A DNA stretch of 64,000 nt from Lautropia sp. Lineage in GTDB: Bacteria; Pseudomonadota; Gammaproteobacteria; Burkholderiales; Burkholderiaceae_E. Each line of letters opens with the position of its first letter. Position 1 is the stretch's first letter. The stretch spans positions 62,001 through 126,000 of the forward strand of contig JAUMZD010000002.1 of assembly GCA_030528325.1 (NCBI GenBank), given 5' to 3'. The notes below the pieces were generated by a model, which made no database searches, was not told the DNA's origin, and saw only the letters and a program-made list of their open reading frames with translations. A program made the translations under genes and the position numbers. Shown in pieces: positions 18,002-27,060 of the stretch.

Positions 18002-18050
18002 CCTGGGAGCTTGGGCGGCAGGCATCGCGAAGGCGAAAGCCGGCCCCGCG
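18002..18050. repeat. AGGAGC palindromic element, one-ended remnant
   Basis: CCTGGGAGCTTGGGCGG followed by GCAGGCATCGCGAAGGCGAA, identical in type to the B end of the full copies. It decays after about 50 bases and has no opposite end. It lies about 90 bases after the thioredoxin gene. The remaining bases to 18297 hold only the leader of the iron-binding-protein gene. Confidence 0.7.
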
Positions 18051-18297
18051 GACCGCAGCGGGCCTGCCAACCCCCGCCGGGCATTCCTTCACACGGCGCC
18101 ACCGTCCCGAGGCGGGTTTTCCGGCATAACCCTGTCATAATCCGGAAATTCCGGCGCCGATGACCGTTTGTCGGCTATCCTCTGCCTGCCATCCCGGCAG
18201 CGTGATGCTCGGAACACTCTGAAAAATTCTCACTCTCAAACGCATCTGCATCCTGCAGACGTTTCGGTTTCCATACCTTTCTCAGGAGAAAACCCGC

Positions 18298-19344
18298 ATG
18301 ACCACCCGCTTCAAGTTTGGCCTGCTGGCCGCCGCCGTCTCGGCCACCCTGGTCGGCGCCGTGCAAGCCCAGGACAAGAGCAACGAAGACAAGGTGCTGA
18401 ACCTGTACTCGGCCCGTCACTATCAGGGTGATGAGCGCCTGTACAGCGACTTCACCCAGCAGACCGGCATCAAGATCAACCGTGTCGAACTGAAGGATCA
18501 GCCGCTGCTCGAGCGCCTGAACTCGGAAGGCGACAAGAGCCCGGCCGACGTGATCCTGCTGGTCGACGCCTCGCGTCTGTACCGTGCCCAACAGGCCGGC
18601 CTGTTCCAGCCGATCGAGTCGAAGACGCTGAACGAGCGCATTCCGGCCGAATTCCGCGCCCAGGACGGCAGCTGGTACGGCTTCTCGAACCGCGCCCGCA
18701 TCATCGTCTACAACAAGGACACGGTCGACCCGAAGGATGTGATGACCTACGAATCACTGGCCGATCCGAAGAACAAGGGCAAGGTCTGCACCCGTTCGGG
18801 CAGCCACCCGTACAACCTGTCGCTCTTCGGCTCGATGGTCGAGCATGACGGCCTGGAGAAGACCGAGAAAATCCTGAAAGGCTATGTGGACAACCAGGCC
18901 CGCAGCCCCAAGGGGGGTGACACCGACCAGATCAAGGCCGTGGCCAGTGGCGAGTGTGGCGTGGCCCTGTCCAACAGCTACTACCTGGCCCGCATGATGC
19001 GTTCCGACAAGCCGGAAGACAAGGCGGCCGTGGCCAAGATCGGCATGGTCTGGCCGAATCAGGCCACCACCGGCACCCACATGAACCTGGCGGGTGGTGC
19101 CGTGGCCAAGTACGCCCCGCACCGTGAAAACGCCATCAAGTTCCTTGAGTACCTGGCCACCGATTCGGCCCAGAAGTACTTCGTGGAAAGCAACAACGAG
19201 TGGCCGGTGGTCAAGTCCGTCAAGATCGACAACCCGGTGCTGGACAGCCTGGGTACCTTCAAGATGGACACCATCAGCACCGACCGCATGGCCGCCCAGT
19301 CGGTCGAGGCCCAGAAGCTGCTGGACAAGGTCGGTTACAAGTGA
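18298..19344 (+). CDS. Ferric-iron ABC transporter substrate-binding protein (FbpA/FutA type)
   Basis: 348 aa with a clear Sec signal peptide (MTTRFKFGLLAAAVSATL, cleavage near AQA). The mature protein starts with the family's LNLYSARHY motif, in which the tyrosine helps bind Fe(III). Later come GSWYGFSNRARIIVYNKD and the tyrosine-rich ALSNSYYLARM motif, whose paired tyrosines are typical iron ligands. It captures ferric iron in the periplasm for the permease and ATPase encoded at 19734-22520. AGGAG lies 11 bases before the ATG. It ends 390 bases before the convergent ATPase gene. Confidence 0.9.
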   Translation: MTTRFKFGLLAAAVSATLVGAVQAQDKSNEDKVLNLYSARHYQGDERLYSDFTQQTGIKINRVELKDQPLLERLNSEGDKSPADVILLVDASRLYRAQQAGLFQPIESKTLNERIPAEFRAQDGSWYGFSNRARIIVYNKDTVDPKDVMTYESLADPKNKGKVCTRSGSHPYNLSLFGSMVEHDGLEKTEKILKGYVDNQARSPKGGDTDQIKAVASGECGVALSNSYYLARMMRSDKPEDKAAVAKIGMVWPNQATTGTHMNLAGGAVAKYAPHRENAIKFLEYLATDSAQKYFVESNNEWPVVKSVKIDNPVLDSLGTFKMDTISTDRMAAQSVEAQKLLDKVGYK

Positions 19345-19592
19345 TCGTCGTACCTGAAAGCGCCGCATAGGTAAGCATTCACTGTTGCCGTCAGGCGCTT
19401 CGGCTGGTGTCCGATGTACCCGCGGGTACCGGACACGGTCAGCTGGCACCGCAACGGGCAACCCTTCGCGAGCAAGCTTTCCGTCCGCTCTTTCGCCCGC
19501 CCGACGGGCTCGAGCAGACCCTTCGATCAAGGCCTGTCACCGGGGTCAGACGCCGGCAGCAGGCCTTTCTTCTTCAGCCCCCTGGAACGTGC

Positions 19593-19690
19593 CCTCAGGA
19601 GCTTGGGCGGCAGAAAAGTCGCGGGCTGCAAACCGTGCTCGGCGGGGCCGGTTTTCGTCTTCGCGATGCCCGCCGCCCAAGCTCCTGAGG
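19593..19690. repeat. AGGAGC palindromic element, internally deleted copy
   Basis: 98 bases bounded by perfect 18-base inverted repeats, CCTCAGGAGCTTGGGCGG and its reverse complement. The outer CCT...AGG pairs extend the stem beyond the common core. The interior joins GCTGCAAACC to GTGCTCGG. This is what deletion between two CAAACC direct repeats of a full copy would give. It lies between the convergent iron-binding and ATPase genes; the rest of 19345-19733 shows no gene. Confidence 0.9.
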
Positions 19691-19733
19691 GGGTCAGCAC
19701 ACGGTTTGGCGGCCAGCGCAGCGGCGAACGGCA

Positions 19734-20816
19734 TCACACGCGCTGGGCCTGCGACGCAAAGGACACGATGTGATGGGTATCGAGCCGGATGCCGATCGAC
19801 TCACCAACGGCATGATCATGATTGCTCGGCACCGTCGCCAGCACCTCGTCACCCGATGGCAGCCGCAGCGTGTACAGGTATTCGGCACCCCGGAACGCCT
19901 TGCGGACGACCACCGCCTTCAGCGGCGCGCCATCGTCGTGAACCACATCATCGGGACGCAGCAGCACTCTCACCGGGCGCTCCGGCTGATGAGGGTGCGG
20001 GCACTGGTCCGGCGACGTGATGAAGCCCAGCTCGATGCGCACATGCCGATGACTGCCATCGACCGAATCGCTCTGGAAACCCGGCACCATGACCCCTTCA
20101 CCGATGAAGCCCGCCACATATTCGGTGGCCGGCTGGTGATAGAGACGATAGGCCGAATCCCACTGCTCCATCCGCCCGCGGTTGATGATGCCGATCCGGT
20201 CACAGACCGCAAAGGCTTCCCGCTGGTCGTGCGTGACCAGGACGGCCGTCGTGTTCGTGGCTTTCAGGATCTGTCGAACCTCCAGCCCCAGCGTCTCGCG
20301 CAGGGCCGCATCGAGGCTGGAGAACGGTTCGTCCAGCAACAGCAGCGAGGGTTGTGGCGCCAGCGCACGCGCCAGCGCGACCCGCTGCTGCTGCCCGCCC
20401 GACAGCTCATGAGGATAGCGTCTGGCCTGCGCCGTCAGCCGCGTCAGCTCAAGCATCTCCCCCACCCGGGACTGTCGTTCGGCCTTCGATAACCTGTTCA
20501 GCCCAAAGGCCACATTCTCGGCCACCGTCAGATGCGGAAATAATGCAAAATCCTGAAAGACCAGACCGATCTGCCGTTCTTCGGGAGGCATCACCTGATC
20601 CCGGCTGGCCAGCAGGCGTCCGGCCAGATGGACTTCGCCGTCCTGCGGGGCGATGAAACCTGCGATGACACGCAATACCGTCGTCTTGCCGCAGCCCGAA
20701 GCACCCAGCAGGCAACCAATTTCACCCTGTTCCAGCTGGAACGACAACCCGTCCACCGTCAGGGTTTCGGTGCCCGGGTACTGTACTGACAAACGATCAA
20801 CGCTGAGGAAAGACAT
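19734..20816 (-). CDS. fbpC: Ferric-iron ABC transporter ATPase (FbpC type)
   Basis: 360 aa. ATP-binding domain: Walker A GASGCGKTT, Q-loop in GLVFQDFALFPHLTV, signature LSGGQQQRVALARAL, Walker B LLLLDEP and the switch His in VTHDQ. A C-terminal TOBE-like regulatory domain (about residues 245-350) follows, as in FbpC and PotA relatives. It powers ferric-iron import with the divergent permease gene. Start codons of the two genes are only three bases apart. The assignment to iron rests on the neighbouring FbpA-type binding protein and the fused FbpB-type permease. Confidence 0.9.
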   Translation of the reverse strand: MSFLSVDRLSVQYPGTETLTVDGLSFQLEQGEIGCLLGASGCGKTTVLRVIAGFIAPQDGEVHLAGRLLASRDQVMPPEERQIGLVFQDFALFPHLTVAENVAFGLNRLSKAERQSRVGEMLELTRLTAQARRYPHELSGGQQQRVALARALAPQPSLLLLDEPFSSLDAALRETLGLEVRQILKATNTTAVLVTHDQREAFAVCDRIGIINRGRMEQWDSAYRLYHQPATEYVAGFIGEGVMVPGFQSDSVDGSHRHVRIELGFITSPDQCPHPHQPERPVRVLLRPDDVVHDDGAPLKAVVVRKAFRGAEYLYTLRLPSGDEVLATVPSNHDHAVGESIGIRLDTHHIVSFASQAQRV

Positions 20817-20819
20817 TTC

Positions 20820-22520
20820 GTGGCCCCTGTTGCAGAAACATTAAATGTAAATCAATCCCAGAACAGATCAAGCTCTGGTTCTCGTTGGTTGATCCATCTG
20901 GTCTCCTTGACGGGGTTGCTGCTCTTGCTGCCCATGGCGGCCCTAGTCATCACGGGCGCCACGACCTTCGACAGCGCCACCCTGCTTCACCTGGCCCGCA
21001 CGACCCTGGCTGAAACCACGGTCGTCTCCGGCACGCTGGCCCTGGGCGCGCTGCTCGGCACGATGCTGCTCGGCATCGCCAGCGCCTGGTGCATCGAACG
21101 CTACCGCTTTCCGCTCCGGGACACCCTGTCCTGGGCACTGATCCTGCCTCTGGCGATGCCCACCTACGTCATCGCCTATGCCTACACCGACCTGCTCTCC
21201 TTTGGTGCCCCCGTGCATCTGTGGCTGCGTGACACGCTCGGCTTCGAGGGCCGGATGCCGCAGGTACGATCCCTGCCCAGCGCCATCATCCTGTTCAGCT
21301 TCGTCTACTATCCCTACGTCTATCTGATCGTCCGCAACGCCATCGCGGACATTTCCGTGTCCACCATCGAGTCGGCCCGGCTGCTGGGGCATGGCGCCTG
21401 GAGCGTGTTCTGGCGCGTCGTGCGCCCGCTGATCATGCCGGCCGCCGTGGCCGGTGGCATGCTGGTGCTGATGGAAACGCTGGCCGACGTGGGCGCCACC
21501 TACTACTTCGGTCTGCAGACCTTCTCGGCCGGCATCTACAAGACCTGGTTCTCGCTGGGCGACCGGGGCGCGGCACTGATGCTCGCCGTGGCCCTGCTCT
21601 TCGTCATCGCCATCATCCACCTGATCGAGCGTCGCGCCCGCGGGCGTGTGCAGCAGTGCACCACCCGCGCCCATCGCCCCTGGCCGAAGGAGGGACTACC
21701 GGCCGGGCGCGGCTGGCTGCTGACCCTGCTGCTGTGCCTGCCGATCCTGATCGGTTTCCTGATCCCTGTCACGGGCCTTGTCTGGCTGCTGATCCGGGAA
21801 CCGGAGATGACACCCACCCTGCACCGCTTCGCCGACTGGGCCCGCAACAGCTTCACGGCCGGCGTTCTCGGCGCCACCCTCACGCTGGCACTGGCCTGCG
21901 CCGTCGCCTATGGGGTGCGCTTCGCGGAGAACAGCCAGCGCAGGCTGCTGGCCGGCATCGCCGGCGGCCTGCGCTTCGGTTATGCCGTGCCGGGATCGGT
22001 CATCGCACTGGCCATCCTGTGGCCGGTGGCGAAGTTCGATCACGCCCTGGCCGATCTGGTCGGATCCAGGACCACGCTGATCACCAGCACCATCATCGGC
22101 GTGCTCTATGCCTACCTGCTGCGCTTCTTCGCCGTGGGCTACAGCGGCATCGATGCCGGCATGCAGCGGATCACCCCGAATCTCGATGCGGCTGCCCGCT
22201 CGCTGGGTGCCACACGCTTCGAGGTCTTTCGCCGGGTGCATGTCCCGATGCTGTGGCGCTCGGTGGCGGTCGCCTGGCTGCTGCTGATGATCGACATCAT
22301 GAAGGAGCTGCCCGCCACGCTGATGCTGCGCCCCTTCAACTTCGACACGCTGGCCGTCATCACCCAGCAGCTCTCCGAAGACGAGCGCCTGGCCGAAGCA
22401 GCACTGCCGGCACTGGCCATCGTCGCGATCGGCACCATCCCGGTCATCTTCGTCTCTCGCCTGATCAACAGGCCCCGACACACGAGCGCCCACCAGACGG
22501 ACACCCGGCAGACGCGATAG
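20820..22520 (+). CDS. fbpB: Ferric-iron ABC transporter permease, fused two-domain (FbpB type)
   Basis: 566 aa with about twelve membrane segments and two BPD-type permease halves. Each half carries an EAA-like loop for ATPase contact: STIESARLLGHGAWSVFWRVVRPL in the first and AARSLGATRFEVFRRVHVP in the second. This fused arrangement is typical of FbpB/SfuB iron permeases. The frame opens at GTG 20820, three bases from the divergent ATPase start, leaving no room for a leader. A TTG at 20889, just before the first membrane segment, is another possible start. The AT-rich stretch at 20836-20860 probably holds the promoter of the opposite gene. Confidence 0.88.
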   Translation: MAPVAETLNVNQSQNRSSSGSRWLIHLVSLTGLLLLLPMAALVITGATTFDSATLLHLARTTLAETTVVSGTLALGALLGTMLLGIASAWCIERYRFPLRDTLSWALILPLAMPTYVIAYAYTDLLSFGAPVHLWLRDTLGFEGRMPQVRSLPSAIILFSFVYYPYVYLIVRNAIADISVSTIESARLLGHGAWSVFWRVVRPLIMPAAVAGGMLVLMETLADVGATYYFGLQTFSAGIYKTWFSLGDRGAALMLAVALLFVIAIIHLIERRARGRVQQCTTRAHRPWPKEGLPAGRGWLLTLLLCLPILIGFLIPVTGLVWLLIREPEMTPTLHRFADWARNSFTAGVLGATLTLALACAVAYGVRFAENSQRRLLAGIAGGLRFGYAVPGSVIALAILWPVAKFDHALADLVGSRTTLITSTIIGVLYAYLLRFFAVGYSGIDAGMQRITPNLDAAARSLGATRFEVFRRVHVPMLWRSVAVAWLLLMIDIMKELPATLMLRPFNFDTLAVITQQLSEDERLAEAALPALAIVAIGTIPVIFVSRLINRPRHTSAHQTDTRQTR

Positions 22521-22529
22521 CATCGTTGA

Positions 22530-23684
22530 TCAGACACCACGCTCGTAGACACGAAGCGTCCTGTCGGAGATCACATCCCAGTCATAGTGCCGGCAGACGA
22601 AAGCATCGACTCCCTGCCGATGGGCTGCCACCGCCTCGGGGGAGTCGCACAGCCATTGCAGCCGGGCCCGCAGCTCCTGCGCGTCCCCCTGACGGAACAC
22701 CACGCCCCGGCGCGTACCCGCCTCGGCATCATCGATGACGGAAGTGCAGGCCTCGATATCCGACACCAGACAGCAGTTGCCATAGCTCATCGCCTCCAGC
22801 AGGGTGAGCGGCTGGCCCTCCACATCACTGGGCAACACGTAGATGTAGGCATTGCTGTACAGCTCGGCCAGCGTCTCTCCCTGCACGAAGTCGGTGAAGA
22901 TCACGCGCGGATCATCCTTCACCAGCGCCTTGATCTCTTCGACGAAATCACAGGAATCGGATTGCCCGCCCGCAATGACCAGCTTTTTGTCGGTCTTCAG
23001 ATCCCTGAAAGCTTCGACCAGATAACGAAGACCTTTCTCCGGCACGATCCGTCCAAGGAAAAGAACATAGCCATCCTTGTCCAGACCGAAGCGCTCACGG
23101 ATCAGCTTCGCCGGTGCGGGAGACGGGCGCTCGACCCCGTTCGGTATCAGGCGGGCATCACGTCCGTACCGCCGTTTGAAATAACGCCTGGCCCCTTCGG
23201 TCAGCACGATCAGCTCATCGGCATGCCGCGCCGCCATCCATTCGCCGAATTTCAGATAACGGCTTCCAAAACCGCCCCATTTGGCACGCTGCCAGTCCAG
23301 CCCATGCACCGTGGCAATACAGCGCTTGCCGAAGAGCTTCGGCAACCACAGCATGGCCGATGGCCCTTCCGCATGAAAATGCACCACATCGTAGCGCCCC
23401 AGCGCTGTCCGGATGGCGCCGATCAGCGATGAACTGAGCGCTGCCAAACCCTTGCGGTTGATGGTGAAGAGCCTTTTCAGGCGAACGCCCCGGTATTCAT
23501 CGAGCACCGGGGCATCGAAAGCACATCCACTGACGTGATGCCCGCGCCGATTGAAGCATGTCACTTCACAACCGGCCTGCACCATGCGCCAGGACAGGTT
23601 CTCGACCACCACCTCGACACCGCCTTCCCGTGACGGCACCCGCTTGTGGCCCAGCATGGCAATTCTCAGTCTGCTTATCGGCAC
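22530..23684 (-). CDS. Glycosyltransferase family 4
   Basis: 384 aa with a GT-B fold. The N-terminal donor/acceptor domain begins IAMLGHKRVPSREGGVEVV, the pattern of GT4 enzymes with a DUF1972-like N-terminus. The C-terminal half has LFLGRIVPEKGLRYLVEAF and the DVEGQPLTLLEAMSYG motif that binds the nucleotide sugar. It probably adds a hexose or rhamnose to a surface polysaccharide. The start is a GTG at 23684 with GGAG six bases upstream; an ATG at 23657 would remove nine residues. It is convergent with the iron permease and not physically joined to the exopolysaccharide genes at 6-12 kb. Confidence 0.85.
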   Translation of the reverse strand: MPISRLRIAMLGHKRVPSREGGVEVVVENLSWRMVQAGCEVTCFNRRGHHVSGCAFDAPVLDEYRGVRLKRLFTINRKGLAALSSSLIGAIRTALGRYDVVHFHAEGPSAMLWLPKLFGKRCIATVHGLDWQRAKWGGFGSRYLKFGEWMAARHADELIVLTEGARRYFKRRYGRDARLIPNGVERPSPAPAKLIRERFGLDKDGYVLFLGRIVPEKGLRYLVEAFRDLKTDKKLVIAGGQSDSCDFVEEIKALVKDDPRVIFTDFVQGETLAELYSNAYIYVLPSDVEGQPLTLLEAMSYGNCCLVSDIEACTSVIDDAEAGTRRGVVFRQGDAQELRARLQWLCDSPEAVAAHRQGVDAFVCRHYDWDVISDRTLRVYERGV

Positions 23685-23828
23685 ATCCAGCTCCCTTCGG
23701 GCTGCCGCGCCTGGCGACGTTCACGCCATGACACTCGCCCAAAAAAGCAATCCGTGCAAGGCTATCACGGCGCGTTTGCCGGAAGCGCGCAATAGATTCG
23801 TAAAGTGCGGGGGATTATCGACAACGCC

Positions 23829-25433
23829 TCACGCCGACTGGAACACCAGCCCCGCATGCTCACGCATCGCGTGGAAACGGATCTTCGGCCAGCGCTCTTC
23901 CGCCACGTTCAGGTCGCTGCGATAGGTCACCATGAAGGTGGGTGCCTCGACCGAATCCCAGGCGATGCGGGCGGCATTGGCGTCGATGAACTTCTTCAGC
24001 TCGGCCGGGTCGTCGGCGGTGACCCATCGCGCCATCTGGTAGCGGGCCGGCATCAGCCGCGCCTCGACCCCATATTCGGTCTTCAGACGATGGATGACGA
24101 CCTCAAACTGCAACTGGCCGATCGCGCCCAGCAACAGCGAGCCCCCCAGCTGCGGCCGGAACACCTGAATGGCACCCTCTTCACCCAGCTGCGTGAGTCC
24201 GGTGCGCAACTGCTTGCTCTTCAGCGGGTCACGCAACTCGACCGCCTGAAACAGTTCGGGCGCGAAGAAAGGCAGGCCGGTGAACTGCAGCGTCTCGCCC
24301 TCGGTCAGCGTATCACCCAGTTGCAGCACACCATGATTGGGCAAGCCGATGATGTCACCCGGGTAGGCATCCTCGACCAGCTCGCGTCGCTGCGACAGGA
24401 AGGACATGACGTTCGTCGTGCGGAACTCCTTGCCGCTTCGCGAGACCTTCAGCTTCATGCCGCGCTCGAAGCGGCCGGAAGACACCCGCAGGAAGGCGAT
24501 GCGATCCCGGTGGGCCGGATCCATGTTGGCCTGGATCTTGAACACCACACCGGTGAACTTCGGCTCGGTCGGCTCCACCATCCGCTGGATGGCCGGGCGC
24601 CCCCCCGGCGGCGGCGCCAGATCCACCAGCGCGTCGAGCACCTCGCGCACGCCGAAATTGTTGATGGCCGAGCCGAAGAACACCGGCGTCTGCCTGCCGG
24701 CGAGGAAGGTCTCGCGGTCGAAAGGCTCGGAAGCACCGCTCACCAGCTCGATCTCGCCCTGAGCCTGCTCGTACTCGGCCCCGTAGCGCTGACGCGCCTC
24801 GGCATTGTCCAGCCCCTGCAGGATCTCGTCATCGTCCGAGGCCCGCTCCTGACCGGCGCGGAACACCCGCATCTGCTCCTTCTTCAGGTCGATGACCCCG
24901 GCGAAGCGCTTGCCCATCCCCACCGGCCAGGTGAAGGGGGCGGTCGGCATGCCCAGCGTCGTCTCGATCTCGTCGAGAATCTCCAGCGGCTCGCGCACCT
25001 CGCGGTCCATCTTGTTGATGAAGGTGATGATCGGCGTGTTGCGCGCCCGGCAGACCTCCAGCAGGCGCAGGGTCTGCGGCTCGACACCGTTGGCCGCGTC
25101 GATCACCATCAGCGCGGCATCGACCGCCGTCAGCACCCGGTAGGTGTCTTCCGAGAAGTCCTTGTGGCCCGGGGTGTCGAGCAGGTTGATGACGCAGTCA
25201 CGGTATTCCATCTGCATCACCGAGCTGGCCACGGAAATGCCGCGCTGCTTCTCGATCTCCATCCAGTCGGACGTGGCATGGCGCGAAGCCTTGCGCGCCT
25301 TCACGCTGCCGGCGATCTGGATCGCCCCTGCGTAGAGCAGCAGTTTCTCGGTGAGCGTGGTCTTGCCCGCATCGGGGTGGGATATGATGGCGAACGTCCG
25401 CCGCCGGCGGACTTCTTCAAGCTGTGTGGTCAT
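23829..25433 (-). CDS. prfC: Peptide chain release factor 3
   Basis: 534 aa, the normal RF3 length. GTPase motifs: ISHPDAGKTTLTEKLL (G1), DTPGHKDFSEDTYR (G3) and NKMD (G4). The C-terminal domains end with QFEVVIHRLKTEYGVEA. RF3 recycles RF1/RF2 from the ribosome after termination. The start at 25433 (MTTQLEEVRRRRTF) matches the family. The frame is open further upstream to 25538 but that part is not RF3-like. It is divergent from the MFS gene with 53 bases between starts, and codon use is strongly biased. Confidence 0.97.
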   Translation of the reverse strand: MTTQLEEVRRRRTFAIISHPDAGKTTLTEKLLLYAGAIQIAGSVKARKASRHATSDWMEIEKQRGISVASSVMQMEYRDCVINLLDTPGHKDFSEDTYRVLTAVDAALMVIDAANGVEPQTLRLLEVCRARNTPIITFINKMDREVREPLEILDEIETTLGMPTAPFTWPVGMGKRFAGVIDLKKEQMRVFRAGQERASDDDEILQGLDNAEARQRYGAEYEQAQGEIELVSGASEPFDRETFLAGRQTPVFFGSAINNFGVREVLDALVDLAPPPGGRPAIQRMVEPTEPKFTGVVFKIQANMDPAHRDRIAFLRVSSGRFERGMKLKVSRSGKEFRTTNVMSFLSQRRELVEDAYPGDIIGLPNHGVLQLGDTLTEGETLQFTGLPFFAPELFQAVELRDPLKSKQLRTGLTQLGEEGAIQVFRPQLGGSLLLGAIGQLQFEVVIHRLKTEYGVEARLMPARYQMARWVTADDPAELKKFIDANAARIAWDSVEAPTFMVTYRSDLNVAEERWPKIRFHAMREHAGLVFQSA

Positions 25434-25486
25434 GGGCGGGGATTCTATCCCGGCCAGAAGGCGCCGGCACCGGAACAGGGGGCCGC

Positions 25487-26920
25487 ATGGGCACCGACCA
25501 GGATCGCTACTTTTCGCAAGACCCGGCCTTCCCGGCACGGGCCATCATCGGCACGCTCTTCGTCGGCGCCTTCTTCGGCTATCTGAACGAAACCCTGCTG
25601 AACGTCGCGCTGACACCGCTGATGCAGGAGTTCGACATTCCCCGGGCCCGCGTGCAGTGGCTGACCACGGGCTTTCTGCTGGTGATGGGCGGGCTGACGC
25701 CGATCACGGCCAGCCTCATCCGCCATGCGTCCACCCGCACCGTCACCCTGGCCACGCTGGCCACCTTTGTGGTGGGGTCGCTGATCTGCGCGGCCGCCGG
25801 CCGCTTTGAAGTGCTGCTGGCAGGCCGTCTGGTGCAGGCCGCCTCGGCCGCGCTGATGGTGCCGCTGCTGATGAATGCGATCCTGGCCATCTACCCGCCC
25901 GGGAAACGGGGCCGGGCGATGTCGCTGGTGGCGATGATCTTCACGCTGGCACCGGCCATCGGCCCCACGCTCTCGGGCTTCATCGTCGACCATCTGGGCT
26001 GGCGGGCGCTGTTCCTCTTCGGTCTGCCCTTCGTGCTGCTGTCGATGGGGCTGACGATGCGCCATCTGCGCGTGGACCTGGTGCAGGTCGATCACCCCCG
26101 CATCGACCTGCTCTCGGCACTGCTGGCACCAGCCGGCTTTGGCTGCCTGGTCTATGCTGCCAGCGAATTTGCCTCGCTGTCGGGCACCGCCTTTACCCTG
26201 CTGCTGGCCGCCTCGGTGCTGCTGATTGCGCTCTTCTGCCGTCGGCAGCTGCGGCTGGAGACGCCGCTGCTGGATCTGCGCGCCTTTGCCGAACCGCAGT
26301 TCCGGCTGCCGGCCCTCATCATGGGGCTGAGCATCTTCGTCTTTCTGGGGCTGGAGCTGCTGCTGCCGATGTACATGCAGCAGGTGCTGCTGTTCAGCGG
26401 CACGCTGACCGGGCTGGTGCTGTTACCCGCCAGCGTGGGTGAGGCCGTGACGGCGCCACTGGCCGGCATCCTGCTGGATCGCAAGGGCGGCCGTGCCGTG
26501 CTGATGCCGGGCGCCCTGCTGATGGTGGGCAGCCTGGCGCTGCTGTGGTGGGTGTCTGGCCCGCAGGCCGGGGCCGTGGCAATCGCACTGGCCTTCGGGC
26601 TGTTCGGTGCAGCCGTGGCCTGCGCCGTCACCGGTGAAACCCACGCGATGAACGCCCTGCCCCGCACACTGCACCCGCACGGCACCGCCATCATCTCCAC
26701 CATCAACCCGGTGGCCGGTGCCCTGGGCGCGGCCTTCTTCGTGGGCGCCACCGGCCTGGGCGAACGCTGGTCGGATCAGCCCACCCCGGCGCTGGCCATG
26801 CAGGATGGCATCACGCTGGCCTTCGGTCTGGCGGTGCTGATCGGCCTGGTGGTGCTGGTACTGGCCACACGCATCCGGCCCGTGGGCATCCATGCCCATG
26901 CGCCAGCACCAAAGCCCTGA
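25487..26920 (+). CDS. MFS exporter, DHA2 (EmrB/QacA) family
   Basis: About 477 aa with roughly fourteen hydrophobic segments. The motif LNVALTPLMQEFDIPRARVQW in the first helix-loop, the GKRGRAMSLVAMIFTLAPAIGP segment and the GRLVQAASAALMVPL region are typical of 14-helix DHA2 drug-proton antiporters. It probably exports drugs or metabolites by proton antiport. The start at 25487 is chosen because a GGGGG-rich ribosome site precedes it. The frame from 25424 overlaps the prfC start. No membrane-fusion partner (EmrA) is adjacent. Confidence 0.85.
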   Translation: MGTDQDRYFSQDPAFPARAIIGTLFVGAFFGYLNETLLNVALTPLMQEFDIPRARVQWLTTGFLLVMGGLTPITASLIRHASTRTVTLATLATFVVGSLICAAAGRFEVLLAGRLVQAASAALMVPLLMNAILAIYPPGKRGRAMSLVAMIFTLAPAIGPTLSGFIVDHLGWRALFLFGLPFVLLSMGLTMRHLRVDLVQVDHPRIDLLSALLAPAGFGCLVYAASEFASLSGTAFTLLLAASVLLIALFCRRQLRLETPLLDLRAFAEPQFRLPALIMGLSIFVFLGLELLLPMYMQQVLLFSGTLTGLVLLPASVGEAVTAPLAGILLDRKGGRAVLMPGALLMVGSLALLWWVSGPQAGAVAIALAFGLFGAAVACAVTGETHAMNALPRTLHPHGTAIISTINPVAGALGAAFFVGATGLGERWSDQPTPALAMQDGITLAFGLAVLIGLVVLVLATRIRPVGIHAHAPAPKP

Positions 26921-27060
26921 CGGTTGCAAGATGACCCGTCCCGACACCCTGGCCCCCACCCCGATGGACCAGCTGGCCGGATCCATCGCACAGATCGACC
27001 AGCATTCCCAGCAATGGGCGCGCGATCAAGGCATCCCCTTCACGCCAGGGCAGACCCGGA

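Noticed and set aside
18130-18297. Fur box upstream of the iron-binding-protein gene
   Set aside because: Only short A/T tracts are present; no sequence close to the Fur consensus could be identified.
23805-25586. 593-codon plus-strand frame
   Set aside because: Antisense shadow of prfC; His/Arg/Gln-rich without domains.
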